From the NCBI GenBank assembly GCA_905221605.1, contig CAJNDS010002473.1, positions 148,501-212,500 on the forward strand: a DNA stretch of 64,000 nt, given 5' to 3'. A program made the position numbers and the translations under genes. Shown in pieces: positions 8,561-18,982 of this stretch; within the stretch, counting starts at the first letter, position 1; each line of letters opens with the position of its first letter. The stretch comes from Symbiodinium natans (taxonomy: Eukaryota > Sar > Dinophyceae > Suessiales > Symbiodiniaceae). Under the pieces are notes generated by a model. It did no database searches. It saw only the letters and a list, made by a program, of their open reading frames with translations, and was not told where the DNA came from.

Positions 8561-11500
8561 ATGGCAGCCGACTACAAAGCCAGGCCCAGGATAAGAGAGA
8601 TCTATTTCTCTCTGATGCTCATGGTTGCGAGCTTGTGTGGCACGACCCATGCCTGCTCTCTGTACCCATGTGAGTACCATATCAGCACAAGACACAACGA
8701 GACGAATTGGTTCTCGAAGAACCGAATCTTGCACTCACGAGCTTCTACAAATGAAGCAAACAAGTCAAACATGCCAATGCTTAAATTCAATGCTATACCG
8801 TATCTCGCGTGCAGCGAGAATGATATGTGCCAAGCATGCAATGAACATTTGTTGCGCTGTCAAAGCAACCCTACTTGTAGACAGTCTCACAGACATGTTG
8901 TCTACCCTGTTGCCGAGACATGGGTGTCCCGGCAACATGAGTGGATGCTGTGGGCTGAAGTGGGACGGCGCCTGACCCATCAGGACATTGATCTTGTTCA
9001 CCGCTACTTCCAATGGCCGGAACAACGTATCACAAATTTCGAGCAGACACTCACTCAGCAAAAACCTTTTATGGTTTTCTTCAGCTTTGTTTCTCTTTTG
9101 CAGCAAATTTGCCAGCACATTTGTGAGCAAAAACCTTTTGCATTTCGAAAAGTCAAGGCAAACTTTAACAGATGTCTGATGAGCACTCTTGATGACGTGA
9201 TGAAGGGCTTTCAGGAGTGGGAAGTTCGCCTCACTTTACTTATCTGGGCTTATGTGTGGGACGTGATTGTCCTCATTCTCTATGGGGAAAAAAGACGAGG
9301 TCGAAAACTTAATGCCAGTGGGACGGCATCACGTTCCAAAAGTGCACAATCAACTGGGTGGTTTCTCGGGGCGTTCATGTCCTTCTTGGTCAGGTTAAGC
9401 CGGGTTGCTCTGTTGGTTTATGTTGCGAACTTGGCAGGTAAGTGTAGCACGCCAGCTGTGCTGCTTCAACACCCTTCAGACAGCAAAACCAGCAGGCCTT
9501 CGCGTAATGTTTGGGATCAGTTTCCGAATCTTTATGTGATCAAGGATTCAAATAGAAGAGAGCACTTCGGGACTCATGTTGATTGTTTTCAGGGAGACCT
9601 TGAAAAGACTTTGCGGTTCAATCGAGTCATTGGAGATGGCAATTGTCTCTGGAGAGCTATTGCTGCACAAACGCCAACGCGCATGAAGTGGTATACTCTC
9701 AAAAGACAAACCATCGCTTACATGAAGGCACAAGCAAGCGAAGCAAATCAACAAGAGCTTCTGCTGCATGTTGAAAAGTTGGCCAAGAGAAACGCTTGGG
9801 GCAATTTACTTGCCATACTTGGTGCTACCTCTCTTCTAGGCGTACCCATCTTCGTGACTGCTGGCGGACAAGTGATAAGATGCCTGCCTGGGTCTAACTC
9901 GGCTGCGAAGAGGAAGGGCGTCTATCTTCACTACAGTAACTTCCACTTTAGTGTGCTTGACCCAAAGTCAATCTCGAGTATTCCGTACTTTGGTGGAGAT
10001 GAGCGATCCTACAGCCTCGGGCAGTTCACTGCTATCCCGATAGATAATTACCCGAAACACAAAGCTGTCATGCAGTATAGCAGAGGGATTTGTCACTCCA
10101 AACGTACCAGCGGCAGATGTTGTCGGCTGGCCAAGTTGCGTGCTGACTGTACGTTCTCAGCTTGTGCCCCACAAATATGTAAAACTGGTTTGCCGCAGAC
10201 AAGGGCTGAAAGCACAAATTTAAGTCTCACTTTCGTCTCACCAACAATGGTCGGTGGTGGCAGTGGCAAGCCAATTTACAAACCAGCCGGCAATCCTTCA
10301 CCAACCTCACGGAGGAGACTTGATGAATCGTTTGCAGCACAGGTGGAGCGTATCGCGAAAGCAAAGACAAGTTCTGTGCCTGCAGCATTTCGCAATCATC
10401 CTACGCCTACGCCTTCACAAACAAAGGCTGTGGAGGTGCCTCAAACTGAGGGGTCTACAAGCGTGCTCAAGGCTACACCAATGAAGAGGAGACCGCCTAC
10501 TCCGCCTCAAAGACCAACACGTAATCCCAGCGCTGCGCCGAATTTGGTATTGGACTCGCCAAAGGCTGTACCTGCGCCCGCTGCCAATGCTCCGGCGACG
10601 ACGCCTAAGCATAAGGCTATGCCGCGAGCTGCTTCTGTTGTGGTATCCTCCGCCATTGGGGGAATGACGCCCTCGGAGCCTGCTCACCCGCCTGCTCCGC
10701 CAAACTCTGAGGTCAGGGTTTTGCACATCCTCTCAGAGGGTGCACGTTTCAGAGTGGCTTATCCGTGGGAGACCAGAAGCAACTATTGGGTACAGAGGGA
10801 TGTGCGTTGGTTGCGTGATGTGACCGAAGAGAGTACCGACTACTCACACATTGGCACATACGTGGACACCATCAGCAAATTCCTTCGCAATCCACAATTT
10901 TTGCAGGAAGTCAAGGATGCGCTTAAGCTGGCAGTGGAGTCTGAGCACTCAAACGTTGCGCTCGCTTTTAAATGCACAAGTGGTAGACACAGATCTGTAG
11001 CGCTCGCTGCAGTTGCTAGGGATATCATGCGGATCGTCTATCCTGAAGTTCAAATCCATGTGACGCACACTGCAGCCCCGCACTGGGCTCCGCAGATTAA
11101 GTGTGCAGGTCAGTGTAGCAGATGCACCATGATTCTCACCAATCCACCGCCGCTCTATAGCCAAACGGTTGAGAGGCTGGCGCGCGAATTCATTGTCGAG
11201 CTGCGCGAGAGGTATATGCAGGGTTTGTTGCCAGGGCAGTCTGAAGTACAACCTGTCACGTGCACTCATGCTCCTGAATCATTTCCCGGAGGCAATACCG
11301 GTAGCAACTATGTCATTGCGCAAGAATACCAACTTAGCCGCATTCCCATTGCAAGCGTTGATGGCACTTGCTGCAACCAGCATTTGTACACAACTTGCAC
11401 GCCTAATGTCCCTGCACGCCCGTACAACTCAGCAAAAACCAATTTGGAGTTTGGAAAAAATTGCTTATCAACACCAGACACCGAAAGCAATTTACAGCAA

Positions 11501-14500
11501 GCAGCCTCCCCTCTTTCTTGGTTCCTTAAGTTTGCGGTTTTGGCTCTCTGTACCTTTATCCATGTTGTAAGGAAGGACAGTGCGCTTAGACTTCACCATC
11601 ATGGAGCTGACGCTCGCATCAACGTGTTACATCAAGCACTAATAGGCGGTATGGACTCCTCTACTGGTGTTGATCCTCAGCTGTTTGAAGCCCTAAGTCC
11701 CATTCCCAATTCGGAAGATGACGTTGATGTTGATGATTTAGTTGCTTTCTACACTTCTTTACAATGCAGTTCTGAGCACAACCTTCTTGTTCCTTCAATT
11801 GAGTACAAACCGGAGCATTCACTATCCTGGGTTGGAGCACAAAAAGATTTCAGCGACGCCATTTCTGAGCATTCGCTGGTTGCCGCGACGCAAATTGATG
11901 ACAGTTCTGAAACTTGGCAGGCTCAAAGTTCGGATGACCGTACTCGAACTTGGCACTGTAGCACACCGCCAGCTAAAAGAAGGTGTTTGCAAGCTCCTTT
12001 TTCGCACGGCGTTGATGGCCGGCTCAGTCTGCGCCCTAGCAATTGTGACGTTACCTTGCTTTCCAGAAACACTGATAGTGAAGCATCTAGCATACAAAAC
12101 TTTCTTGAGACCAAAGGACACATGGATGAGTCAAATCAATCCAACGTCCCGCTATTACTTCCCACATTGCATCTTGCTTTTGGTCAGCTTCAGCGCCGTC
12201 AGTCATGTGTCGAAACATTACATGAACATGCACAAATTTGGCCAGATTTGGATTACAACAACGATCACGACAGTTCATCTTCGCATTTTTGGAGTCATTG
12301 GAGCATTGACTCCGATGGACACATGTTTCCAGGCAGGCAGCCGATTTGTGGAACCAGTCCTCTGTCTGCCAGCGTCACACCTACGTCGCAAAAGGCTCCC
12401 AGCGAAGTCTTGCGCGAACTCGACAACAGATTTGCGAGTGTTGAACCAAGTTATTCCTGGCACGCTGATTCTTCTCACCCTTCTCTCGACTCTCTTCTTC
12501 ACGCGCTCATGGACCAGCCCTCGCTTGAGATCTCCATGCCAGGAGGAGCCGAGGCTTCAGATGGATTCCTCCCAAACAAGGTTGATGTCAGTCGCATGGT
12601 TCAAAAACTGAAATCGGTTCCTCACAAGCTTCAACCTAAACAGGTTCGTATGCTACTTTTGGCTGATAATCGTCTTTTAGCCAAAATCCAGAAAACCTCG
12701 GATGTCAAGCAACTTTTGCAGTGCATCACTGCTGCTGGAGTACGCATGGGCATCCTTGCCAAGGGCGCGCAGGATGAAGCTAACAAATTCCAGCATACTG
12801 CGCAATCTGAACAAGGTGGTGACACTGACAAAAATGATAGTAACACCAGTGCCTCGCATCATAAGGGTAAAGGAACTAGCCAAGGCAAAACCCACCATGC
12901 TAATGTCGCCGACCCGTTAGGTAGTTTCAGCGGGAAAAGCAAGGGAAAAGGCAAAAGCAGTGAAGCCTCCACTGGTAAAGGAAAAGGAAAGGGTAAGGGA
13001 TCTCACGCTCAGGCGCCTGCTCGATCTGCTGTGTCTTTTGCTCTTGATCCTAGTGGGTGGAACGTTCATCCCTTTGAGACATTTCAACAGGGACACGGTG
13101 CTGTCTACTTCACTGAGCGTGAAGACACTATTAGGCAATACGCTGAGCTTGCCACTGGAAAACCTTTCCCTATTGCTGTTCTCGCTCCCAAGCCCTATGA
13201 CGTCGGTTTCGGTGAACCTGAGCCCATGTATGTTGAAGTTTGTAGGACGCAAAATGGAATTTCACAAAACATGACTGTTCAAGCATATTTGCATCAACTC
13301 ACTTTGCATCCAGTTACGTACAACAAAACCGCGCCGCGAGTTGACATCAAAAGGCCGGAATTTGGCAAAACGACAGTTCTTTATGCTACGTTTCTTGATG
13401 AAGGAGCAAGTGTGCAAACGAAAGTCGAAATCAAAGAGAAAAAGACGATTGCTATCAAGCAGTGGCTCATGACGATTATTGCCCAGCATAAAAACAACAA
13501 AGGTCTTGAAATTCTCGATGTTTGGAATCTTCAGCACATATGTACGGAGTTTGACCACCAAAAATACCAGGTGTCATTTCGCGTACGACAGCAAGATGTT
13601 GAGCAGATGTTATCTTACTCGGGGCCGGGAAGACTTCAGGTCAATGCTCCTGGTTTTATCAAAGAGCGCATGGACCACATTTGGCTCAAAGATGAAGGTA
13701 AGCCAATCGAGCAGGACAAAGTCCTTGACATACTCTCTAGGTTTGAGGGTAAGCATTTGGGAGCGTTTTTCCTTAGAGGTACTTGGGCCCTGCGTGCCAG
13801 CAAAGAAAACATCAACTCCTTAAGGCAAGCTCTTGGACGCACTGAAGAGCCAGCGTATTTCCTTTCTAACTGTAGCCCTGAATGGGATGTTCGTGATGTT
13901 GAGGAGGTTCTTCGTCAACTCAAATGGTTTGCTACAGTTAAAGAGCAGGACAGAAAGTGGCGTAATGGAGCGTGCACTTGGCTTGTCCGTTCTCAGAACC
14001 CCCCTGCCGTTTGGGGATGTCCCATCAATTATGGATACGAAAGACGCATGCTCAAGATCTTTCCTGCTAAAAGGCCTGCTCGCCAGCAAAATTCTATTTC
14101 CTCACAGCCTGCAGTTTTTGCTTATAATACCTGGGGTGCCCAGTTTAAATCAGGTAGCTCCAGAGCTGCCGGGTCAAGCGTGCAGTCCAATTCTACATTT
14201 GCGGCTGTTCTTATGAACCAACATGGCCCGAGTAAGCGCCCGAAAATTGCTGCAATGAACGTCAACTCATGGCGCGACGTGCCAGATGAAGAGCTGGACA
14301 AGGATGACGACGAAGATCTTGAATCTCCTGTGCACAGAGAAGATGAACGCGATCGATTGCTCTCTGAAATGCGTGCTGAGAACATGGCGCAAAAACAGCA
14401 AATTCAAGATTTGATGGCCCAAGTGCAAACACTTATTGAGCAAATTTCTGTGCTGACACAACAAAATGCCATCCAACTCCCAGGCGGAGCAAACAACCAG

Positions 14501-14521
14501 CCGCCCCCTGCCATTTCTTGA
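8561..14521 (+). CDS. LINE ORF1: OTU-like/RapZ-C-like multidomain protein (1986 aa)
   Basis: The frame opens at 8534 with GTG; the first ATG is 8561 and is preferred. Visible parts, numbered from that ATG: a hydrophobic N-terminus (about 12-30) and Cys-rich stretch; hydrophobic segments near 224-240 and 277-295; an OTU cysteine-protease core with Gly-Asp-Gly-Asn-Cys-Leu-Trp (Cys362) and Ser-Asn-Phe-His (His462); a Pro-rich linker; a segment with CTSGRHRSVALA (Cys805-) that resembles the nucleotide-binding loop of RapZ C-terminal domains; CAGQCSRC; a further hydrophobic segment near 987-1003; a Lys/Gly-rich stretch near 1437-1490 likely to bind RNA; and a C-terminal acidic patch and coiled coil (about 1927-1974). 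In LINEs ORF1 normally packages the RNA. The OTU and RapZ-like parts could process a polyprotein or act on host ubiquitin, which is inference. It is far larger than usual ORF1 proteins. ORF2 follows in the same frame. Confidence 0.85.
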   Translation: MAADYKARPRIREIYFSLMLMVASLCGTTHACSLYPCEYHISTRHNETNWFSKNRILHSRASTNEANKSNMPMLKFNAIPYLACSENDMCQACNEHLLRCQSNPTCRQSHRHVVYPVAETWVSRQHEWMLWAEVGRRLTHQDIDLVHRYFQWPEQRITNFEQTLTQQKPFMVFFSFVSLLQQICQHICEQKPFAFRKVKANFNRCLMSTLDDVMKGFQEWEVRLTLLIWAYVWDVIVLILYGEKRRGRKLNASGTASRSKSAQSTGWFLGAFMSFLVRLSRVALLVYVANLAGKCSTPAVLLQHPSDSKTSRPSRNVWDQFPNLYVIKDSNRREHFGTHVDCFQGDLEKTLRFNRVIGDGNCLWRAIAAQTPTRMKWYTLKRQTIAYMKAQASEANQQELLLHVEKLAKRNAWGNLLAILGATSLLGVPIFVTAGGQVIRCLPGSNSAAKRKGVYLHYSNFHFSVLDPKSISSIPYFGGDERSYSLGQFTAIPIDNYPKHKAVMQYSRGICHSKRTSGRCCRLAKLRADCTFSACAPQICKTGLPQTRAESTNLSLTFVSPTMVGGGSGKPIYKPAGNPSPTSRRRLDESFAAQVERIAKAKTSSVPAAFRNHPTPTPSQTKAVEVPQTEGSTSVLKATPMKRRPPTPPQRPTRNPSAAPNLVLDSPKAVPAPAANAPATTPKHKAMPRAASVVVSSAIGGMTPSEPAHPPAPPNSEVRVLHILSEGARFRVAYPWETRSNYWVQRDVRWLRDVTEESTDYSHIGTYVDTISKFLRNPQFLQEVKDALKLAVESEHSNVALAFKCTSGRHRSVALAAVARDIMRIVYPEVQIHVTHTAAPHWAPQIKCAGQCSRCTMILTNPPPLYSQTVERLAREFIVELRERYMQGLLPGQSEVQPVTCTHAPESFPGGNTGSNYVIAQEYQLSRIPIASVDGTCCNQHLYTTCTPNVPARPYNSAKTNLEFGKNCLSTPDTESNLQQAASPLSWFLKFAVLALCTFIHVVRKDSALRLHHHGADARINVLHQALIGGMDSSTGVDPQLFEALSPIPNSEDDVDVDDLVAFYTSLQCSSEHNLLVPSIEYKPEHSLSWVGAQKDFSDAISEHSLVAATQIDDSSETWQAQSSDDRTRTWHCSTPPAKRRCLQAPFSHGVDGRLSLRPSNCDVTLLSRNTDSEASSIQNFLETKGHMDESNQSNVPLLLPTLHLAFGQLQRRQSCVETLHEHAQIWPDLDYNNDHDSSSSHFWSHWSIDSDGHMFPGRQPICGTSPLSASVTPTSQKAPSEVLRELDNRFASVEPSYSWHADSSHPSLDSLLHALMDQPSLEISMPGGAEASDGFLPNKVDVSRMVQKLKSVPHKLQPKQVRMLLLADNRLLAKIQKTSDVKQLLQCITAAGVRMGILAKGAQDEANKFQHTAQSEQGGDTDKNDSNTSASHHKGKGTSQGKTHHANVADPLGSFSGKSKGKGKSSEASTGKGKGKGKGSHAQAPARSAVSFALDPSGWNVHPFETFQQGHGAVYFTEREDTIRQYAELATGKPFPIAVLAPKPYDVGFGEPEPMYVEVCRTQNGISQNMTVQAYLHQLTLHPVTYNKTAPRVDIKRPEFGKTTVLYATFLDEGASVQTKVEIKEKKTIAIKQWLMTIIAQHKNNKGLEILDVWNLQHICTEFDHQKYQVSFRVRQQDVEQMLSYSGPGRLQVNAPGFIKERMDHIWLKDEGKPIEQDKVLDILSRFEGKHLGAFFLRGTWALRASKENINSLRQALGRTEEPAYFLSNCSPEWDVRDVEEVLRQLKWFATVKEQDRKWRNGACTWLVRSQNPPAVWGCPINYGYERRMLKIFPAKRPARQQNSISSQPAVFAYNTWGAQFKSGSSRAAGSSVQSNSTFAAVLMNQHGPSKRPKIAAMNVNSWRDVPDEELDKDDDEDLESPVHREDERDRLLSEMRAENMAQKQQIQDLMAQVQTLIEQISVLTQQNAIQLPGGANNQPPPAIS

Positions 14522-14527
14522 AGTGTG

Positions 14528-17500
14528 ATGGTCCACCAGAATGCTATTAATGAGCATTCTGCGTTGGACCTATCGGACCCAGTCTCTGCGTGGGATCAAG
14601 TCCCTTGCTACACTGAACTCTCTTACCTTAAAATTGCCTCCTGGAATCCAAACTCTCTACCTGCGCATTTCAATGAAGCTCTTGCTTGTGCTTGTGATGT
14701 TCTTGCCATACAAGAAGCACGTATGAGCAAGGACACTGCAGTTGGGCTCAGCAAGGAATGTAGAAAAAATGGTAAACAGCTTTTCTTCGGTAATTTGCCC
14801 ATGTACAAAAAGAATCTCAACGGCCTTTTTCTCGACAAAATGACACCCGGAGTTGCTTTTATCATTTCTTCTCATATTTCGGTTAGAGATGTTAAGGTGC
14901 CCGAGATGGAATCTTGGTTTACGCAAGGAAGATTTCATGCGCTACAAGCTTTTGTACAAAACAAATGGGTCACATTTTTCAACATTTACGCTCCAGCGCA
15001 GCAACCTGAGCCTATGCTTCAGGATCTCTTACAATATCTACGTGAACACAGTCACGAAGATATAATTGTCTGCGGTGACTTTAACACTGACACTAGGCTT
15101 GGCCTTTTTGTTCGTGAGCTTGCGACATCTCGTTGGTGTCCTCTAACAATGCACACAGACCATGACTTTATCACGTATGTTCACCCCAAAGGGGGCACTT
15201 CTGTCATTGACTCGATTATTGTCTCGCCTTCTTTGGTTGAGCACATCAGCAATGTAGAGCAAATGTCTATTTTCGAAAAAGGTCATAGGCTCATTTCGGC
15301 CATCGTCACTCATGATGCTCGTCAACCTCCATCATGGGAAGTCGATATGCCTACCGTCGTGGCTCCCCTCCTGCATCAACAACAAGATGATTGGGCTAGT
15401 TGCGTTAATCAGCTGCTTCAAGATGCACAAACTAAGTCAATTTCTGACATTTGGCGCACTTGGTGCAATACTTTTTGTGACACGCATCACGTCCCTCCTG
15501 ATGCGCTGGGAGGTTCGCCCAAGTTTAGGCTACGTGATGAGCACAAACTTGACAAAGTTCGAGCTAAACTTCAAAAAGCTATTTTGTTCCAAGATGAAGA
15601 GAGCAAAAAGCTTACACTTCAAAAGCTTCATCGGATCTCGAAAAATCACATTCGCAATTGGAGAAACCAGATCACTGGTAAAAATGTTTCACAAGGTGCT
15701 TGGCTCAACTACCTCTTCAGATGGATTCGTGGTTCTGGCGTTCCGGTTCCCTCTTGTATTGCTAGCCAATCTTTTGGTGTACAGGGTACTACCACTAACA
15801 TTGCGGATTCGCTTAAAGAAATTCAGCAATACTTCAGTGAGATCTACAACAAAAACAATATTTGGACGCAACTACAGCATCAACCTTGTGAACCGCAAGC
15901 GGTTGAACCTGCTGACTATGAGCCTGTCGTCGCTACCTTACAGAAAATCCTCAAACAGCTGGACACTTCCAAGGCACCAGGGATTGATGGGTTTCAAGTG
16001 TGTCATTTTAAAAATCTTTGCCCTGAAGGTATTAAGGCGCTTGCTATAGTCTTTGCTGCTGCTATCAAGCAGCATGCCATGCCGGAAGAGTGGCTGAACT
16101 GCCGAGTGGCTTGTATCCCTAAACGTACTGGCAAAGTGTCCGTGAAAGATCTTCGGCCTCTTACTATTGCACCGGTCGCTTATAGGCTTTTCTGTAAAAC
16201 TTTGCTTGTGTGTAATCAGGGTTGTCAACAAAATGTTGCTACGGATTCCGTAGGAGGAATTGCTAAACGTTCATCTTTTTACGCGTGGTTCCCAGCTGCA
16301 CTGAGGTGTGAGGCCTCATGGCGATACAAAGCTGAACACAAGCAATCCATTCAAGGTGTTGCTATTGACACGGCAAATTTTTTTGACCACATCCCTCAGC
16401 CCAAAGCGTGCGAAGCTTTACTGCACATCGGCTTCGACAGGGACCATGTCGCTACGTGGGCGCATGGCCTTGCTCACATTAAACGTTTCGTATCCCTGAA
16501 TGGAGCGATCAGCAAAACGTCTTTTTGTTGCAATATTGGCATACCGCAAGGAGATCCAATTTCTATGCTTGCAGCTGCTGCCTTTCTTGGCATGTGGACT
16601 CAAGAAATGCCCAGAGAACTTACACTTGCTAAAGTCTTCGTTGATGATCGGCTCCTGCTTGGTAATGATCACTTGCATCTCCAACACCTATTCCATGCCA
16701 CCGAATTCTGGGACAATCATCATTGTTTCAGCACCAAAGACAAAACAGTCGCTTTCGGAAATAATAATGCAGACGACAACCTGTGGTGGCTCGACGGTAT
16801 GGAAGTCAAGCGAGACAGCCAAGTTGTTTACCTTGGCATCCCTCTGCCCCTCAAAGGCCTGGTGCGCTTCGATTTCTTTGAGCCTATCATTCAAAAATGC
16901 ACCATTGTTCTTGACAAAATGATCAATGCCAAAGTGCAGCAGCATATTGCCGCAGAAGTTATTGCCAGAAAAGTTATACCTGCGCTCTGCCATGCCACTT
17001 CCGTAGCTCGTCCTACGCGTGATCAAGTTCAACGATTGCGTACTAAGATCTTCGCAGCGGCCGCTTTGAGACAATGCCAGACTCAAGATGCACATTCTCT
17101 CTTTGCAGAGAAGACACACGTGTTTGATCCGGATTGTGCCATGATTTATCACAATTTGTGTTTTTGGAACAGGCTACTGTGTGCTCTGCCGCACATCAAA
17201 AGTGAATTGCTTCAGTTTTTGGACCGTTGCCTGCCGGTTTACAAAAATCTACTTGGACCAGTTACTTTACTGCAGCATGACATCCAAGAGCTTGATTGTC
17301 AATTGCAATTGCCTGACTTCATTCTCAACACTAAGGATGGACAACAGATTTCTCTACAGGACACTGACAAACAAAAGTTTTCTCATTTTATGCGTGATCT
17401 CGTCCGAAAGACGCTCGCGCGAAAACTTCTTGCTAAACATGAAAAATGGACTGGTGTATTGCGCTGTGATATCAACATCACTACCAAACTTCTGCGCCAA

Positions 17501-18982
17501 ATGAAGCCTGATAACCCCTATAGGAATGCTCTTGTGCGCCTGTTGACTGATGCGCACAATACCCCCTACCGAGTTTATCAAATGCACAAGTCACACTCTC
17601 CGCATTGCTATCATTGCCTACATGAAAAGGGTGATATTCAACATTTGTTGTGGAGTTGGCCTCGCTTTCAAGACATGCGAGCTGACTGGCCTGTTGCTCT
17701 TCAGCAACGGGAACAGTGGTCACCCTGCGCGCTTAATTTTATGATTTACTCTGCTGAAATGCCTGCTAGCTTGAAGGGTCAGTGGCCCCACTTACAACTG
17801 TTGGTCACGCAGCTCATCAATAGATGGATGGAGTTTTCGCGCAACAAAGACCTTGTTTCCAGGTTTGCGCCTAACGACTCTCCGTCTCTAATGGTGGGAA
17901 ATCCACAAGACGCGCCTACTACATGTCGACAAACTGCCCTGAAGCAAGTTTGTCCTCTTGACCTTAAATGGAACAAGCCTAACACTCGATCCAAGATGCA
18001 GGGTTGGGGAGGGGATGATGCTGAATTCAACCTTGTTTTCACTTTCTGGGCAAAGTGGACTACTACGCAACATCCTCATTCCGAACCGATTCAGTGTTGG
18101 TTGCAAGCCTTTTTACTTTTTCTGCGTATTGGAGGACACAAAGCCAATTTTGTTCAACAAGCAGATTTTATTGGACGTGCTTTGTACAAATTTCGCACGC
18201 TATCCATGAAGCTACTCAAGCTTTGTTGGATGCACAGTGAACAACTCCAAGAATTTCTTGACTTTCAGCCTCAGCCTTACAAATGGATTGACAATTTTCC
18301 TTTTGATCTCACATTTCCCAGCAACCTCTTCTTCGTTCCTGCCTGGGATTTGCAAGGTACTTGCAGAAATCTGTCTCTTCTGCAAGCGCAAACTGTGATT
18401 GAACAAGGTGTTAATTGTCAAATCATTCGTATTCCGCCACAGGCCTTCCTTGACGCAGTTTCTGGCAAAAGCTGTCAACTTCAAGACAAAGATCTTTCAG
18501 CTGAATGGCCCACCTTTCGCATAAATGGCAAGTTCGCGCAGCCCACCTGGCTTACACAGGTATCGGATTGCAAGCTTTTGCCTATTCAGTTTCAAGAAAT
18601 TACTTGCATTTCGCAATTGCCTCTGTCAACTTGGTGCAACATGGATCCTGTTGACATCAGGTGCAAATTGCGTGGCATCACCAAAAGGTTCATTGCGGCC
18701 AAGAGGAGATATGAATGCTTCAAAAAACATTTTCTCAGGGTGATGGAGCTTGCTCATTTAAACGATGCACGCCTTCCACACATCCTTTCCTCTGAGTGGA
18801 CAATGAATTTCCGTTGTCATTTCTGTAAGCGACAAATTTTCTTCTGCAAAGCTCCTGACATGCTTCAATATTTTTGCTTCAAAGCTGTGCTGCTTGATGC
18901 AGACACGGTCGCTGCTTGGGTTCAACGCTTTGATGACACCATTGACTCTATCTCATCTATCCTTGCGAAGCTTAACCATTGA
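14528..18982 (+). CDS. LINE ORF2: endonuclease/reverse transcriptase (1484 aa)
   Basis: The first ATG is 14528, six bases after the ORF1 TGA (14519-14521) and in the same frame. The N-terminal apurinic-type endonuclease has Asn40 (SWNPNSL), Glu63 (IQEAR), Asp184 and Asn186 (GDFNTD), Asp228 (VIDSIIV) and His253 (GHRLI). The reverse transcriptase has motif A with Asp614 (AIDTANFFDHI), motif B (GIPQGDPIS, about 670-678) and motif C with Asp706-Asp707 (FVDDR). A C-terminal zinc-knuckle pattern is C1027-x2-C1030-x8-H1039-x4-W1044, where the last ligand would normally be Cys. A second CHFC cluster lies near the C-terminus. This protein nicks the target and copies the RNA at the nick. No RNase H domain was recognised. 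Translation may depend on reinitiation or readthrough. Confidence 0.92.
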   Translation: MVHQNAINEHSALDLSDPVSAWDQVPCYTELSYLKIASWNPNSLPAHFNEALACACDVLAIQEARMSKDTAVGLSKECRKNGKQLFFGNLPMYKKNLNGLFLDKMTPGVAFIISSHISVRDVKVPEMESWFTQGRFHALQAFVQNKWVTFFNIYAPAQQPEPMLQDLLQYLREHSHEDIIVCGDFNTDTRLGLFVRELATSRWCPLTMHTDHDFITYVHPKGGTSVIDSIIVSPSLVEHISNVEQMSIFEKGHRLISAIVTHDARQPPSWEVDMPTVVAPLLHQQQDDWASCVNQLLQDAQTKSISDIWRTWCNTFCDTHHVPPDALGGSPKFRLRDEHKLDKVRAKLQKAILFQDEESKKLTLQKLHRISKNHIRNWRNQITGKNVSQGAWLNYLFRWIRGSGVPVPSCIASQSFGVQGTTTNIADSLKEIQQYFSEIYNKNNIWTQLQHQPCEPQAVEPADYEPVVATLQKILKQLDTSKAPGIDGFQVCHFKNLCPEGIKALAIVFAAAIKQHAMPEEWLNCRVACIPKRTGKVSVKDLRPLTIAPVAYRLFCKTLLVCNQGCQQNVATDSVGGIAKRSSFYAWFPAALRCEASWRYKAEHKQSIQGVAIDTANFFDHIPQPKACEALLHIGFDRDHVATWAHGLAHIKRFVSLNGAISKTSFCCNIGIPQGDPISMLAAAAFLGMWTQEMPRELTLAKVFVDDRLLLGNDHLHLQHLFHATEFWDNHHCFSTKDKTVAFGNNNADDNLWWLDGMEVKRDSQVVYLGIPLPLKGLVRFDFFEPIIQKCTIVLDKMINAKVQQHIAAEVIARKVIPALCHATSVARPTRDQVQRLRTKIFAAAALRQCQTQDAHSLFAEKTHVFDPDCAMIYHNLCFWNRLLCALPHIKSELLQFLDRCLPVYKNLLGPVTLLQHDIQELDCQLQLPDFILNTKDGQQISLQDTDKQKFSHFMRDLVRKTLARKLLAKHEKWTGVLRCDINITTKLLRQMKPDNPYRNALVRLLTDAHNTPYRVYQMHKSHSPHCYHCLHEKGDIQHLLWSWPRFQDMRADWPVALQQREQWSPCALNFMIYSAEMPASLKGQWPHLQLLVTQLINRWMEFSRNKDLVSRFAPNDSPSLMVGNPQDAPTTCRQTALKQVCPLDLKWNKPNTRSKMQGWGGDDAEFNLVFTFWAKWTTTQHPHSEPIQCWLQAFLLFLRIGGHKANFVQQADFIGRALYKFRTLSMKLLKLCWMHSEQLQEFLDFQPQPYKWIDNFPFDLTFPSNLFFVPAWDLQGTCRNLSLLQAQTVIEQGVNCQIIRIPPQAFLDAVSGKSCQLQDKDLSAEWPTFRINGKFAQPTWLTQVSDCKLLPIQFQEITCISQLPLSTWCNMDPVDIRCKLRGITKRFIAAKRRYECFKKHFLRVMELAHLNDARLPHILSSEWTMNFRCHFCKRQIFFCKAPDMLQYFCFKAVLLDADTVAAWVQRFDDTIDSISSILAKLNH

